Below are positions 41,796 through 52,371 of a stretch of DNA of 64,000 nt, one piece after another. This stretch comes from Choristoneura fumiferana (taxonomy: Eukaryota; Arthropoda; Insecta; Lepidoptera; Tortricidae). The stretch is taken from the NCBI RefSeq assembly GCF_025370935.1, contig NC_133477.1, positions 19,470,164 to 19,534,163 on the forward strand, written 5' to 3'. Within the stretch, counting starts at the first letter, position 1, and the number at the start of each line of letters is the position of its first letter. The notes beneath the pieces were generated by a model. The model did no database searches, was not told the origin of the DNA, and saw only the letters and a program-made list of their open reading frames with translations. A program made the position numbers and the translations under genes.

Positions 41796-42392
41796 CTTGG
41801 CACTAGAGCAGTACGTAGTACGTATATAGTAGTTACGTGTGCAGAGTATTTACACGCGTAAATTGTTTAAGCTCTAAAACTACTACTACTCTACTTCTGC
41901 TGCTAACATTACCCATATAGTTTTTTATAAGCATTTAATCAGCTTCACAGTTTATTTGGTCAAATTTTACTTCTAGCAGTCTAATGACATTGCAACAGTC
42001 AACAAAAGTACAGTTGGACAAAGGTACATTGTTGCTATCCCGGCCACAAATTACCAGGCAAACATAACCATAATAGGTCCGTCCGAGATATTCGATTCCC
42101 ATTCGGCACGCGTCCTCTCGATACAAACCGTCTCTAACATTATTAATATCGACCTTTATATTTTCATTAAACCCTGCCCTTGTTTATTTTTATTTATCAT
42201 GCACTCAAATCTCAAGAAAGCTATTGAGTAAAATGATTTATAAGGTATTTCATTATTGCATGCCTTATGGAGATATATTGAGATAGATATTTCTTATTGA
42301 ATGAACGCGATATGTCGATATGAAGCAAATTGAGACATGAAAGGTATGAAGTGGAGAACAGCATTCTATCATTTATTGTGTTAACTCTATAC
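41796..42392. other. Unassigned sequence
   Basis: Nothing recognised. Confidence 0.35.
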
Positions 42393-43005
42393 ATAAAAAA
42401 GGCCAAGAGCGCGTGGGACACGCCCAGGATAGGGTTCCGTAGCCGTTACGAAAAACCCAAAAAATATTTTTCTAAGGATTTCTTATTGTGTACTGAATCT
42501 CCCAAGTTTAGGTATATTTTATACCTTGGGCTGCTATTTACTCTTAAACTACTAATAATTGTCAAGCAATCTTAGCCGCTATAATTTTCCTTGTAAATTT
42601 GATATATTTACTACCATTCTGAATTTTTAAAAAGTTTCCACCCTACAGTTTAGATTTTAGAGGGAGGGGGGACGCTCGATTTCAATGAAAATTTGCAATT
42701 TGAAGTTGAATATTTTGCAAACAGATCACTGAATAGAAAAATTGTCTTAGCAACTCCCCAATGGTTTTAAAAGACCTATCCAACGATATCCCACAATACA
42801 GGGTTAGTCTAGATAAAAAAAACACCCCCACTTTACGTCTATGGAGGTACCATAAAAAAAATATTACTTTTTTTAATGTATCACTTTATCGGCGTGGCTG
42901 ATATGGTTTATTCATGTCAAATTACAGCTTTCTAGTACTAACGGTCTCTGAGCTTACCCGCGGACAGACAGACAAACGGACAGACATGGCGAAACTATAA
43001 GGTTG
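42393..43005. repeat. Family D, near full inverted copy
   Basis: Begins aaaaggccaagagcgcgtgg, continues agggttccgtagccgttacg, gacgctcgatttcaatga, and ends with the cagacagacaaacgg block and gcgaaactataagg: the reverse complement of 161-797 throughout. Confidence 0.82.
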
Positions 43006-43011
43006 GTTTTT

Positions 43012-43200
43012 TGGAATCTTTTTGTATTTTCTATTTCAATTCCAAATTTTTACTTTTACGGTCATCCCGTAAAACCTAAATTGAAAATACAAACTGAAAT
43101 ATAGATGCACAGAAAAACCAGAAAAATAAGACCATCACTGGGAATCGAACTCAGGTCCTCGGTATTCCGTACCGCGTGCTATACCGCTACACCACTGATG
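43012..43200 (-). mobile_element. S2 SINE, good copy
   Basis: On the minus strand: A box region (tggtgtagcggtatag, 43180-43195 reversed) and B box region (gagttcgattcc, reversed from 43142-43153), then the body with gcatctatatttcagtttgt and ttttacgggatgaccgtaaa. Family members at 10050, 26835 and 60176 (3' part). Confidence 0.8.
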
Positions 43201-43215
43201 GTCCATCAGTGGTGT
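43189..43215. repeat. Perfect 13-bp inverted repeat at the S2 head
   Basis: acaccactgatgg, one base, then ccatcagtggtgt. The first half is the S2 tip, so the second half is an inverted duplication of it. Confidence 0.8.
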
Positions 43216-43227
43216 GCATCGGTTGTA

Positions 43228-43447
43228 TTTTCAATTTTGAAACTATAAGGGTTCCTAGTTGACTAAAAAGGCCAAGAGCGTGTCGGACACGCCCAGGATA
43301 GGGTTCCGTGGCCGTTACGATAAAATCTAGTAATATTTTTCTAAGGATTTTGGATTCTGTACGGATTTTTCCAAGTAGATTATATTTTATTAGTTGGCTG
43401 CTATTTGCTCTCAAACTACTAATAATTCTCAAGCAAACTTAGCCGCA
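43228..43447. repeat. Family D, inverted partial copy
   Basis: gaaactataagggttcctag, then aaaggccaagagcgtgtcgg and gttccgtggccgttacg; it stops within the aaacttagccgc block where LINE B begins. Confidence 0.78.
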
Positions 43448-43455
43448 ATCTCGTC

Positions 43456-43970
43456 GAATCCGACTCGGCTGGGCAGCGTTCGGGAAGCTTCGAAGTGTCT
43501 TTTCATCCAAATTACCGCAGTGTTTGGAGTCAAAGGTCTTTGACCAGTGTGTGTTACTTACGGATCTGAGACGTGGGCGCTAACGATGGGCCTCATGAGG
43601 AAGCTCAAAGTAACTCAAAGGGCTATGGAGAGGGCTATGCTCTGAGGGGTTTCTCTGCGGGATATAATCAGAAATGATGATATTCGCAGTAGAGCTAAGG
43701 CTACCGACATAGCCCGAAGAATTGCGAAACTGAAGTGGCAGTGGGCGGGCGGGGCACATTGCTCGCAGGACTGATGGCAGATGGGGTCAAAAGGTTCTCG
43801 AATGGCGTCCGCAGACCGGGAGAAGAGCTGTCGGTAGGCCTCCAACAAGATGGAGCGACGACCTGGTTAAGATCGCGGGATCGCGGTGGATCCGAAAAGC
43901 ACAAGACCGGTCTGAGTGGAGAGCTCTGGGGGAGACCTATGCCCAGCAGTGGACGTCTTTCGGCTGACAT
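43456..43970 (+). pseudogene. LINE B, longest C-terminal fragment
   Basis: Readable across frames: TYGSETWALTMGLMRKLKVT (about 43553), QRAMERAML with a following stop, RDIIRNDDIRSRAKATDIAR (about 43660), RIAKLKWQWAG, then WSDDLVKIAG... and ...YAQQW. The tail continues after an S3 insertion at 44251-44275 (gatgataatgatt). Stops and frameshifts show it is dead. Confidence 0.82.
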
Positions 43971-44244
43971 ATAAATAATAAATAATAAAATAAATATCAC
44001 GGGACAATTCACACCAATTGACCTAGTCCCAAAGTAAGCTTAGCAAAGCTTGTGTTATGGGTACTAAGCAACGGATAAATATAATTATATAAATATAGAT
44101 ACATACTTAAATACATATTAAACACCCAAGACCCGAGAACAAACATTCGTATTTTTTATACAAATATCTGCCCCGACACGGGAATCGAACCCGGGACCTC
44201 AAGCTTCGTAGTCAGGTTCTCTAACCACTAGGCCATCTGGTCGT
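43971..44244 (-). mobile_element. S3 SINE inserted in LINE B, with target duplication
   Basis: A minus-strand SINE with reverse B box gggaatcgaacccgggacc (44180-44198) and reverse A box ctaaccactaggcc (44221-44234). It is flanked by ctgacat (43964-43970 and 44245-44251), inside the LINE B end. The tail side (aataataaataataaaata) is AT-rich. Best S3 copy in the window. Confidence 0.88.
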
Positions 44245-44275
44245 CTGACATGATGATAATGATTATGAAACTTAG

Positions 44276-44599
44276 TCGCAACAGTTTTCCTTGTACCTGA
44301 ATTCTTCACAATTAATTGATTGATTGATTGTTAGTTTGTGACATTTAACTACTCTCATCATAATTTTCCAAAAGCGTAATGGTTACTTGACCTGAAATGT
44401 ATATTTCAGAATCATTTTTTTATTTTTATTCATGACGGTGGAAGCATTCTACACTTCCATTGAACGTAGATATAGTTACATATTATGTTTAGTTTTAGTT
44501 TTGTAACTAAGGGACCCCAATACCCCATACATCCCTGTATTATTATTGCTCTTTTCAATCGTTTTGTCTTTAATTTTATACTGTAGTTTTTAGTATTCT
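44276..44599. other. Unassigned AT-rich sequence
   Basis: Nothing recognised. Confidence 0.35.
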
Positions 44600-44755
44600 A
44601 TTTGTAATTGTTTAATTTAAAGATATACTTTCTGCCAAGTTTCTTGCTGCGCATTCTTCTTGGCAATGATGGTCTTCCCGAAAGCGCTGGTATTTTCAAA
44701 AAATTACGTGTAAAAGTGCCTATTGCGGCCTATTTGAATTTGAATTTGATGAAAT
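44600..44755 (+). mobile_element. LINE Q 3' end with TTTGAA tail
   Basis: gcgcattcttcttggcaatg, then cccgaaagcgctggtatttt and aagtgcctattgcggcctat, ending in ttgaatttgaatttga. A very common lepidopteran LINE 3' UTR; 5'-truncated here. Confidence 0.75.
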
Positions 44756-44885
44756 GAAAATGAAAAAAGTTTATTAGGGGGTTAAATAATAACATTATTA
44801 CAATAGAACAAGATTGGGGCCTCCTTTTAATCAAAACAATGCTTGTGTCAGGGGACCCCGCTCTTCCACAAGGTGTATGATGGAT
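44756..44885 (-). repeat. LINE A-like 3' tip, inverted
   Basis: atgaaaatgaaaaaagttta followed by ttaggggg is the reverse of a ccctaataaactttttcatt end, similar to 30090-30120. The adjoining ggggaccccgctcttccaca would be its upstream part. It abuts the LINE Q tail. Confidence 0.5.
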
Positions 44886-44992
44886 AATAAACCAATAATA
44901 AAAGTAGAGTTATCTTAATATTAGATTAGCCTACAGAGGAACTTGTAAACGCAAGTGTGTATGTATGTCATGTGTGCATCAGCACTTGTATA

Positions 44993-45342
44993 CAGCGTGT
45001 ATTTTTGATACTACCTCAAACTGTAACCAGACGAAGATTTAAGTGCTGTGAACCGATATCAAAACAAATTCTTATTTTTTTTTTTTTCGAGCAGCAATGT
45101 GTTGCGTACAATAATTTGATACGAGAGAGAAACGTTCTATGACAGCTATCACGTCAACAAGTGCTGCGACGTTTTGAATATAAACAAAGCAGTATCACGT
45201 AGTGATACATTGCGTGCTAATTAATTTTGTAAAGAAAATAATACTTAAGTCAATTTTTTTTACTAAAACAAAATAAAAGGTGATTATTAGAACCTTCACT
45301 AACTACCCTAAAAATTTGAGGTAGTATCAAAAATCCACGCTG
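44993..45342. mobile_element. TA-flanked terminal-inverted-repeat MITE (Tc1/mariner-like)
   Basis: 28-bp terminal inverted repeats with one mismatch (cagcgtgtatttttgatact... at 44993-45020 and its complement at 45315-45342). TA dinucleotides on both sides (44991-44992, 45343-45344) fit Tc1/mariner insertion. The 350-bp interior has no coding capacity for a transposase. No other copy in the window. Confidence 0.85.
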
Positions 45343-45392
45343 TATGTGTATGCCCACTTCACTTAATGGTAAAAATTCAGCCTACCAGTAGG

Positions 45393-45564
45393 TACCATCA
45401 GCCAAATATGTGGTCTACCACCCTAAAGGTGATAATCGTTTGCATGTCACAAAACAATAATGTCAATAGACGTGTCTGTCAACTTTAAAGTTCGAGTTTA
45501 GCGACATATTCGTTTGATAGGAAGTTGTTTTAAAATTGATAGACCACTGATTTGGCTGATGGTA
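45393..45564. mobile_element. MITE Q, copy 2
   Basis: Terminal inverted repeats taccatcagccaaatatgtg / ...ctgatttggctgatggta over about 28 bp. The interior (caatagacgtgtctgtcaac) is the reverse complement of copy 1 at 33233-33401. Confidence 0.82.
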
Positions 45565-45602
45565 AGGTTTTATACACTTTAGATAAGGATAGTAGCTAAA
45601 TA

Positions 45603-45722
45603 TCATCATCCCAGCCGCACTCGTCCCACTGCTGGGTACAGACCTCCTGTCAGAAAGAGAAGGCTTGAGCCGTAGTTCTCACGTGGGCCCAGTACAGATT
45701 GGGACCTTCTTATGGTAAATTT
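45603..45722 (-). repeat. S1 3' fragment, inverted
   Basis: atcatcatcccagccgcact, then cccactgctgggtacagacc and gtagttctcacgtgggccca: reverse of the S1 end, truncated after the attgggacc block. Confidence 0.75.
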
Positions 45723-46290
45723 CAAATGTAATTGACAAGATTCCATTTTTTTAACACCTTTAAATTACTACAGGAATCGAAAGTTCTGCATCCTGAACAT
45801 GGGAAAATATTTATTATAATTTATTTCTCCATATTAAAAAATAATAATTGAAAAAATATATCCGAATTTGCCAACACTACCACAGAATAGATGTTTCCTT
45901 TGCCTTTTTCACCAGAAAAAGGAGCTGTCATAATTTTTACAACGTCTACGTCAGATTTACGTGATATTTTTTTTTAATAGACTAGACAAAGTAATGGTAA
46001 GTAAGTAATTGTGTGGTAGTTTTGGAGTTATGGCCCTTTTAGAATAAGCACATCTTAAAAAAAATGTTATAAAGTAATCGTAATCGTAGCGAAAAATTAA
46101 TTTTAAATTTTCGTAATTGTATACTTTCCAGAGTTTTGTTATTCACAAATTATTCTACGACAGACTTTCAGTTTATTAATTTCATTGTTCCAGACAGTAA
46201 TTATTCTGAAATTTACGTCAATGTTTTTTCTAGAAAATTTTACTAGATGAATCCTGCTCAATTTTGTGTGAATTATTATTACAGTATGTC
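45723..46290. other. Unassigned AT-rich sequence
   Basis: Nothing recognised. Confidence 0.35.
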
Positions 46291-46341
46291 TTACCTTGGA
46301 ACAGTGGCCATCCTATGGCTGATATGATGATGATGATGTAT
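46291..46341 (+). repeat. LINE B 3' tip
   Basis: ggaacagtggccatcctatg followed by gctgatatgatgatgatgat is the last 50 bp of LINE B with its GAT tail. Confidence 0.65.
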
Positions 46342-46380
46342 ACCGCATTTTTGAACATGAAACTACCGTGAGACTCACTC

Positions 46381-46580
46381 ATATTAAATGATATTGTAAT
46401 GGATCTCACTTCTTAAACCGAGTTTAGCTCAACATGTTTCGGGCTATTTCGTAGCCCTTCTTTTTTGCGGCAGCCGCCGAGTCGCGTGCTCCTAAAAAGA
46501 AGGGCTACGAAATAGCCCGAAACATGTCGAGCTAAACTCGGTTTAAGACGTGAGTTATCCGTTTCAATATCACTTAATAT
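46381..46580. mobile_element. Palindromic MITE W, copy 1
   Basis: Arms from atattaaatgatattg... to ttcgggctatttcgtagccc and back (gggctacgaaatagcccgaa ... ttaatat) are nearly complementary over about 85 bp. The centre contains cggcagccgccgagtcgcgt. Copy 2 is at 63174-63357. Confidence 0.87.
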
Positions 46581-46947
46581 ACCGCATTTACTCTCATTCG
46601 ACTGCAATAAGTTAGGTTTTCACTTTGTAAAAAAAAAGAAGCTAATAGTGGTTTGATCCCAGCCTTCCCATTTATTCCGTAAGGAAGAAGAAACTTAAGA
46701 AAATGTTCGGTGATCTTTCTTCTTAGAAATCTCTTCTAAGCTCGCCCTTTTTATTTAATCCAGAAAATGCACGTGAAAAGCTTAAAATCGTTTTTTTATT
46801 TGAATAGTTTTTTTAGCTTTTTAGTTTTTAGCGCGACTTCATCCTTGTGAACCATTGATAGGTTAAGTTTCTTGAAAAAATCTGTGTAGCCCGTCTAAAT
46901 AGACTATCCAAAATTTTGGATATGTGCTTTTTTGACAATTAAACGAA
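46581..46947. other. Unassigned AT-rich sequence
   Basis: Nothing recognised. Confidence 0.35.
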
Positions 46948-47075
46948 AAACCGGCTAAGAGCGTGTCGGACACGCCCAAGATAGGGTTCCGTAGCCATTA
47001 CGAAAAAATCAAGTAATATTCTACTAAGGATTTCGTATTGTGTACGGAATCTTCAAAGTTTAGGTATTTTTACGA
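46948..47075. repeat. Family D, inverted end fragment
   Basis: aaaccggctaagagcgtgtc, then agatagggttccgtagccat and tcaaagtttaggta; it stops where family E begins. Confidence 0.78.
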
Positions 47076-47082
47076 GCTTTTA

Positions 47083-47395
47083 TTTAGTTTCACCTGTCCC
47101 GTTGTCGGTCTGTCTGTCTGTCTGTCTGCAATCAAATCTTGCAAGTTAAATTCGACCAACTTCCAATTGTTGGATTGACTTGAAATTTGGTATGCTTATG
47201 TAAATTGCGTTACGATACAATAATCTGGTAGTGACATCCTGGTAGTCCGGCCAGGATCGTCTCCACAGGACGGAACTCTTCAACGGTTAATGGCAATCGA
47301 CTAGAAATTTGGTATGCAAAATGGAGGTCGCGGGTGTACTGTACTTGTACAGTCAACAAAAAGTACAGTCAGCAAAAAAAGCTTGTATTAAAAAA
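47083..47395 (-). repeat. Family E, inverted copy
   Basis: ttagtttcacctgtcccgtt, a gtctgtctgtctgtctg run, ccggccaggatcgtctccac and gtcagcaaaaaaagcttg: the reverse complement of 32536-33062. Confidence 0.72.
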
Positions 47396-47559
47396 ACAAA
47401 ACTCGGGATTTTATATATGTATGTCCCGATCTCAAGAGGATATAGGTACGGATTAAAAGTAGCTACCATGTTCTTGGTATCTATATACCAAATTTCATCC
47501 AATTCCGTCCAGCAGGCGTAGTGTGAAAGAGTAGCAAATAGACACACATACAGCCGAGG
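47396..47559. repeat. Unlabelled repeat remnant
   Basis: ataccaaatttcatccaatt followed by cagcaggcgtagtgtgaaag resembles the right part of family Z-like elements (compare 58675-58715). Confidence 0.4.
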
Positions 47560-47609
47560 AAAATGAATCACGTACCAAGGTGGAACCTTTGTGCTACTAA
47601 TGTAATGTT

Positions 47610-47646
<37 letters not shown>
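47560..47646. repeat. MITE U half followed by an (AC)n microsatellite
   Basis: gaaaatgaatcacgtaccaa and ggtggaacctttgtgctact match one arm and interior of 39306-39446. From 47611 to 47646 the sequence is pure AC repeat. Confidence 0.8.
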
Positions 47647-47648
<2 letters not shown>

Positions 47649-47858
47649 GAGATACACACATATACAAGCATACACTCACTCCTATTCTCCTCTAATTAAT
47701 AATCAGCCAGAACAGTATACTAGTGACGTTCATAAATCGTATTAAAGAAGTATTTATTGTTGTCTGCCACGGATTTCCACTAGTGCAATCTTACCGCAAT
47801 TCGTGGGTACATTTGAAAAGACGCAGTAGGGAGTTTTAATTTGTTCATATTTAAAAGT

Positions 47859-47985
47859 TAATGTGTCTACTCCAATAATTATTCGTGATAGACTTGTATA
47901 TTCTTTAAAAAGGAACAAATGTTTATTAACGGTTTTTAAAGAAAATAAAAGTCCATCACGAATAATTATTGGAATAGACACATTT
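47859..47985. repeat. Foldback with about 37-bp arms
   Basis: aatgtgtctactccaataat (47860) through gatagactt pairs with aagtccatcacgaataatta (47949) through gacacattt; two mismatches. Loop about 52 bases. Likely a MITE with a single copy here. Confidence 0.85.
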
Positions 47986-48719
47986 ACTTATATAATATTA
48001 AGAAGTGTTATATCAGACCACATCGAGGAAAACTAACAAAAATGCAACGTTGCCAGCTCAGCAGGTATAAACGCTCTTAATGCTTCAGCATTAAGCTGAG
48101 CCGGTGTCCGATTCGCAACCGCAACGACACAATCTTCGTGTTCGTGTTGTCTATTTGTATATTGCTGTGTCTTGCATTTCTTTCTGTCACGTAGCTTTTA
48201 TCAGAATTTTACGTTATATTGTGTTAAATTTGAATTTATTTTATTATCTTTTAATATGGTGCACATTTAAACGCCACGGTTTGCATTGGTGTATCGATAT
48301 ACTTATAAAATTTCTTCACTTACACGAAACCACATTGTTTTGTACACTTACAACACTATAATCTTGTAAATTTAATCTATCGTCAACAGCCGTTTTGAAC
48401 AATTAAAATTGATAAAAAAAATCATTTTTCAATATCGTCTTACTGTATCGTTCACTGTGCCCATTTTTCCGCAGCGTCTTTGGAGTGATAAATTGCGGAA
48501 CTGGCGTGCGCCAAACAATGGAGGCCATTTGATTTTAAACCAAGCCCCGATCTACATTGATTTCCGCATCTTTTCCAGATGAATGAAGCTTAAAACGCTG
48601 CAGAAAATATCAAATCTTGGGTCGATTTCTGCACTGTTTCTTGGGTGAATATTTGAGTTCTTTAATCGCGCAGTCAAACGTATACTATCTCACGTCTATT
48701 AGCCCAACGGAAGGACAAG
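47986..48719. other. Unassigned sequence
   Basis: A small hairpin (cttaatgcttcagcattaag, 48076-48095) is the only structure noticed. No gene supported. Confidence 0.35.
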
Positions 48720-48931
48720 CCGCTAGAATTTTAATCACGCTAGCGAAGACAGAAAAACATGGAGAAGCATAGTGCAAGGAGCCGTCAGCACTTCAGACTA
48801 GACACGACCTTCAGCAATGAAGATACCCACAAAGAAGAAGAGATTGTAGAAGCAGAGTGCAAGGAGCCGTCAGCACTTCAGACTAGACACGACCTTCAGC
48901 AATGAAGATACCCACAAAGAAGAGATTGTGT
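48720..48931 (+). repeat. LINE C 3' end with an 85-bp tandem duplication
   Basis: gaagacagaaaaacatggag and gaccttcagcaatgaagata match the LINE C end at 55835-55910. A unit of about 85 bp (aagcatagtgcaaggagccg..., 48765-48849) is repeated at 48850-48931 with only a few differences, so the duplication is recent relative to LINE decay. Confidence 0.82.
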
Positions 48932-49974
48932 TTAGGTTTTATGAACAAACCCTTGAAAATCCACTCTTTTAATAATACTTCCTGAAACCCTCCTACAAGG
49001 TTCTTAGTTAGTATGGCGCGATGTTTTTCAACCAGGATCAAACTGTCCTATGTCCTTTCTAGGATCTCAATTTATTTTATCTCCTTACCAAATTTCATCT
49101 TCATTTTCAATTCAATGGTTTAAGCGTGAAGAGTTATCAGACATACTACAGTTCCTTTTGCATTTATGGTATTAGTAAGAATTGTTTCTTATTTCACCTT
49201 ATAAATCGATATAAACGGATACATTACTAATCGCTGTAAATCGAATGCTTAGCAATCATAACTCATCTTAAGCCACATACTGCTCATACCCGATAATTCT
49301 CGATTCAAGGATGTTCCAGTTATTTCTTTATCGATGTCGATGTTTCATATCAATATACAGATCCTAAGTTTTTGCATGTATGCGGGGTTGTGTGTTTTTA
49401 GTTTCTATTTTTTGTCGTTATTTAGTAATTAGATAACTGGACCGAGGAAATAACATTATTAGTTTACATTTTATTTCAAGGTTTCTGAGAGATCAGGATG
49501 TTTTTACGCAACTTAAAATGTGAAATTTCAAACTGGAGATATGAAGTTTTGCACAGACTGCTCATTATAATGATAATATGGATTTTTCTAGGATTCCCTG
49601 AGATTTTGTGCAAAGAGTATTGTATTGTTTGTATTGTATAAAATGATGATTTAAAATGAATGGAGCCGCGGGTGAAATCTGGCAGTTTATAATTTTCATC
49701 ACACTTGCTCGTCAATGATGTTATTCCATGCCTGTATACTGAAGGAAATGGCCTCAATTGTTTCCCGCGGGAACTATGGATTTTCGTATAGTTTTTCTCC
49801 CCAAGGGAGTTATGACTTTAGTTTTAAAAAGTTAGTAGATACGTCATTTCGGACTAAAGAGGTTGCAAGTCAGCCAACGTTTTATTAACATCTTTAAAAC
49901 TTAGCTATAACCCAATTTTACCCTATAAAAATTTGCCACGCTTCATGAAACTTCGATATTTTTATATTTTAAAC
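48932..49974. other. Unassigned, with a Z-like remnant
   Basis: 49040-49145 (actgtcctatgtcctttcta, then accaaatttcatcttcattt) resembles the right part of Z at 58630-58715. The remainder is AT-rich and unassigned. Confidence 0.4.
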
Positions 49975-50180
49975 TAGCTTTGCTACTACTCTTTTTTTCG
50001 GTTATCGCGCACTATTCCCTCGGGAACTATGCATTTTCCCGGGATAAAAAGTAGCCTATGTCACTCTCTGGTCCATAAACTATCTCTATGCCAAAAATCA
50101 CGTCGATCCGTGGCTCCGTTTCGACGTGAAAGACGGACAAACATACAAACAAACACACACACTCTCGCAAGTATGGAAGT
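49975..50180. repeat. Family Z copy
   Basis: aactagctttgctactactc, then ggttatcgcgcactattccc, gataaaaagtagcctatgtc, gacgtgaaagacggacaaac and an AC-rich end. Same orientation as 19735. Confidence 0.78.
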
Positions 50181-50330
50181 AAGGATTTATATCAAATTGT
50201 TTTGTAATAATTTTAGTAAATATTTTTTTAGCATGTTGGAACAATCGGGCCGTAATACCATATTTTGAATTCTATACTAAACACAGCTCTTATTATCTAT
50301 GGTAGACGATTTGAAAAAAGTGGCAATCAG

Positions 50331-50453
50331 GGGGCTACTATGAAATTCGAAAATCAAAGTTCATATCGCTTTCCTGACGCTAATATTATTTAATACGAGA
50401 GTGAGAAGGACGGTACGATAAGAACTTCGATTTTCGATTTTTGTAGTAGCCCC
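50331..50453. mobile_element. Palindromic MITE P1, copy 3
   Basis: ggggctactatgaaattcga ... ttgtagtagcccc with the central taatacgaga. The left arm has lost part of the tatcgtaccgtcc block, so pairing is less complete than at 30166. Confidence 0.82.
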
Positions 50454-52361
50454 GTGTATTGGCGGGTAGCCATTATTTTATTCAGTTGTTTTCTTAGCGC
50501 CTTTCTTTTGAAGAATTGTGAAGTGTTTGGACACAAAATAATTTAATTTTTTGCATTTTTTTCCTCGCAATGTGATGAAAATCAATGTGTGTATCACGGA
50601 CCGTAAGGGAATTACAAACTCGAGTCCTTAAAAGCGTAATAGACTCTCGTTACTAATCCCCTTCTTACGCCCCTTAATCCACAATGTACTATTGTTAACA
50701 CAAATAAAGCTTCTAGAAGCACCATTTCAAATATGCTTTCATTTAAATTTAGTCTCTAGATGAATTCTGGAAACAATGACATGCACCATTTTACCGAACG
50801 GTACAGGATGACGGTTGAAAGAGATGGTGGATGATGAAGCGCTCGCTTGTTAGACAGTACGGCTTCTAGTCTCAAACGTTTGAATGAGAATTATCGACAT
50901 TTCGAAATTTGCTTAATTGATTTCCGATATCGATATAACGTACAGCCCTAATTCCCATTAGAAGTAATCCGATGAGAGCGGATGTATTCGTACATCATTT
51001 CCTATACCGGATATTCTTTGTAAACCCGTTCGTTATCCGTGTTATAACGAAAGATGGAGTTGACTTGATTTAATAGCCTCTCAGTAGACTAGAAATAATT
51101 TAAGATTCAAAGTCAAAGTCAAAATATCTTTATCAAAAAAAAAACTTTTTAAGATTCATCTTCTTTACCATCTTCAGCATATCAAATCTAATTAGCTCAC
51201 ACCCACCCACTGCTGTGACCTCTTAATTTTACCATATACATACAACAAGGTGTTATTAAATAACTAAAAATCTGAAAGTTTTGTTCAGAATCGAGAGTAG
51301 AATCGATTACACTATATTTTTCACTTCTCATGCTCTTAAAATGTTACTTTAGTCTCTGCATAAAGCTGGCTGGCTCTGGCTAAAGCTCCTTCTTATTCTC
51401 TAGGGAGTAAAGTATTTTTTTTTAATTTAGGTACGTTGGAAACCTTTAAACTGTGCAAAAATATAAAAAAACACGATTGAATTTCGTGAAACACAATTAA
51501 TGATTACGAATATGAATCTATTCACTTATATTGAGGATTAATTCATTTTATTATGCATAGTCCAATTAGTTTTAAAATAGTTTTCCATTTTGAAGCTGTT
51601 GGCTAAATATGCAAGCTTTTAAAACAATAAATGAAAAAAAAATCTGCGCAACCCTTCTTTTTGCTATTTGAATTTTGAACAGATGGCTTGTCCATTAGTC
51701 GAGCGTACGTTTTTAAAAGGAAATACTTATTGTGATTTAGAACAAAACATTGTTTTTTTTCCTCGCATTCAAAGTGGAAAGTAGAGTGTTTAACGCGAGA
51801 CTAAACAACCATAATGAAACTCGAACTATAGCCATTGTTTTAGTCCCTGTTGAACAATCTACAATTAAAGCACGCTGTATTTTTAAAAATCTCTTTTCTC
51901 ACCGTGAGCAGTCTAAAAGTTGCGAATGTACCTAATACGCAAATTTTATCTAGGTTGTATACTAACTATTTAGATAACGTACCTTATTTTGTTAGTTTCA
52001 TTTTCTACTAAACGACAAATCGTTACTCAAATTACGAATAAGAATTATAAATTAAGTAGAATTACTAACTAGGCTAAATAATCGTTTTTTTTTTAATATT
52101 AGTTTATCTGTAAATAAATGCCATAAATTAATCTTAAATAGAAGCCAAGTTACATGCAAATCCGTTCAGCAGTTATTGCGTGATTGAGTAACAAACATCT
52201 AAACCCATATTCCGCAAATAAAAAAATAAAAATAAAATAAACTGTAATAACATAGTACACCACTAGCTGTCATCTCTGTGTCAAACCCCATCTCTATGAC
52301 AGCTGTCACTGAAACTTAGCAATACTTGATTACGTTGATACCACCGTTCGTAGCTCTGTAT
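50454..52361. other. Unassigned AT-rich sequence
   Basis: 50805-50830 carries the short dispersed motif (gacggttgaaagagatggtg). 51108-51140 (agtcaaagtcaaaatatctt) is the reverse of a LINE tail with a TTTGAC repeat. 52140-52200 has a Z-like stretch (aaatccgttcagcagttatt). No gene supported. Confidence 0.4.
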
Positions 52362-52371
52362 NNNNNNNNNN
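52362..52371. other. Assembly gap (10 N)
   Basis: Ten unknown bases. A fixed count of ten may be a placeholder, so sequence order and distance across it are uncertain. Confidence 0.99.

Noticed and set aside
44180..44234. Possible tRNA gene on the minus strand
   Set aside because: Head of an S3 SINE flanked by a target duplication.
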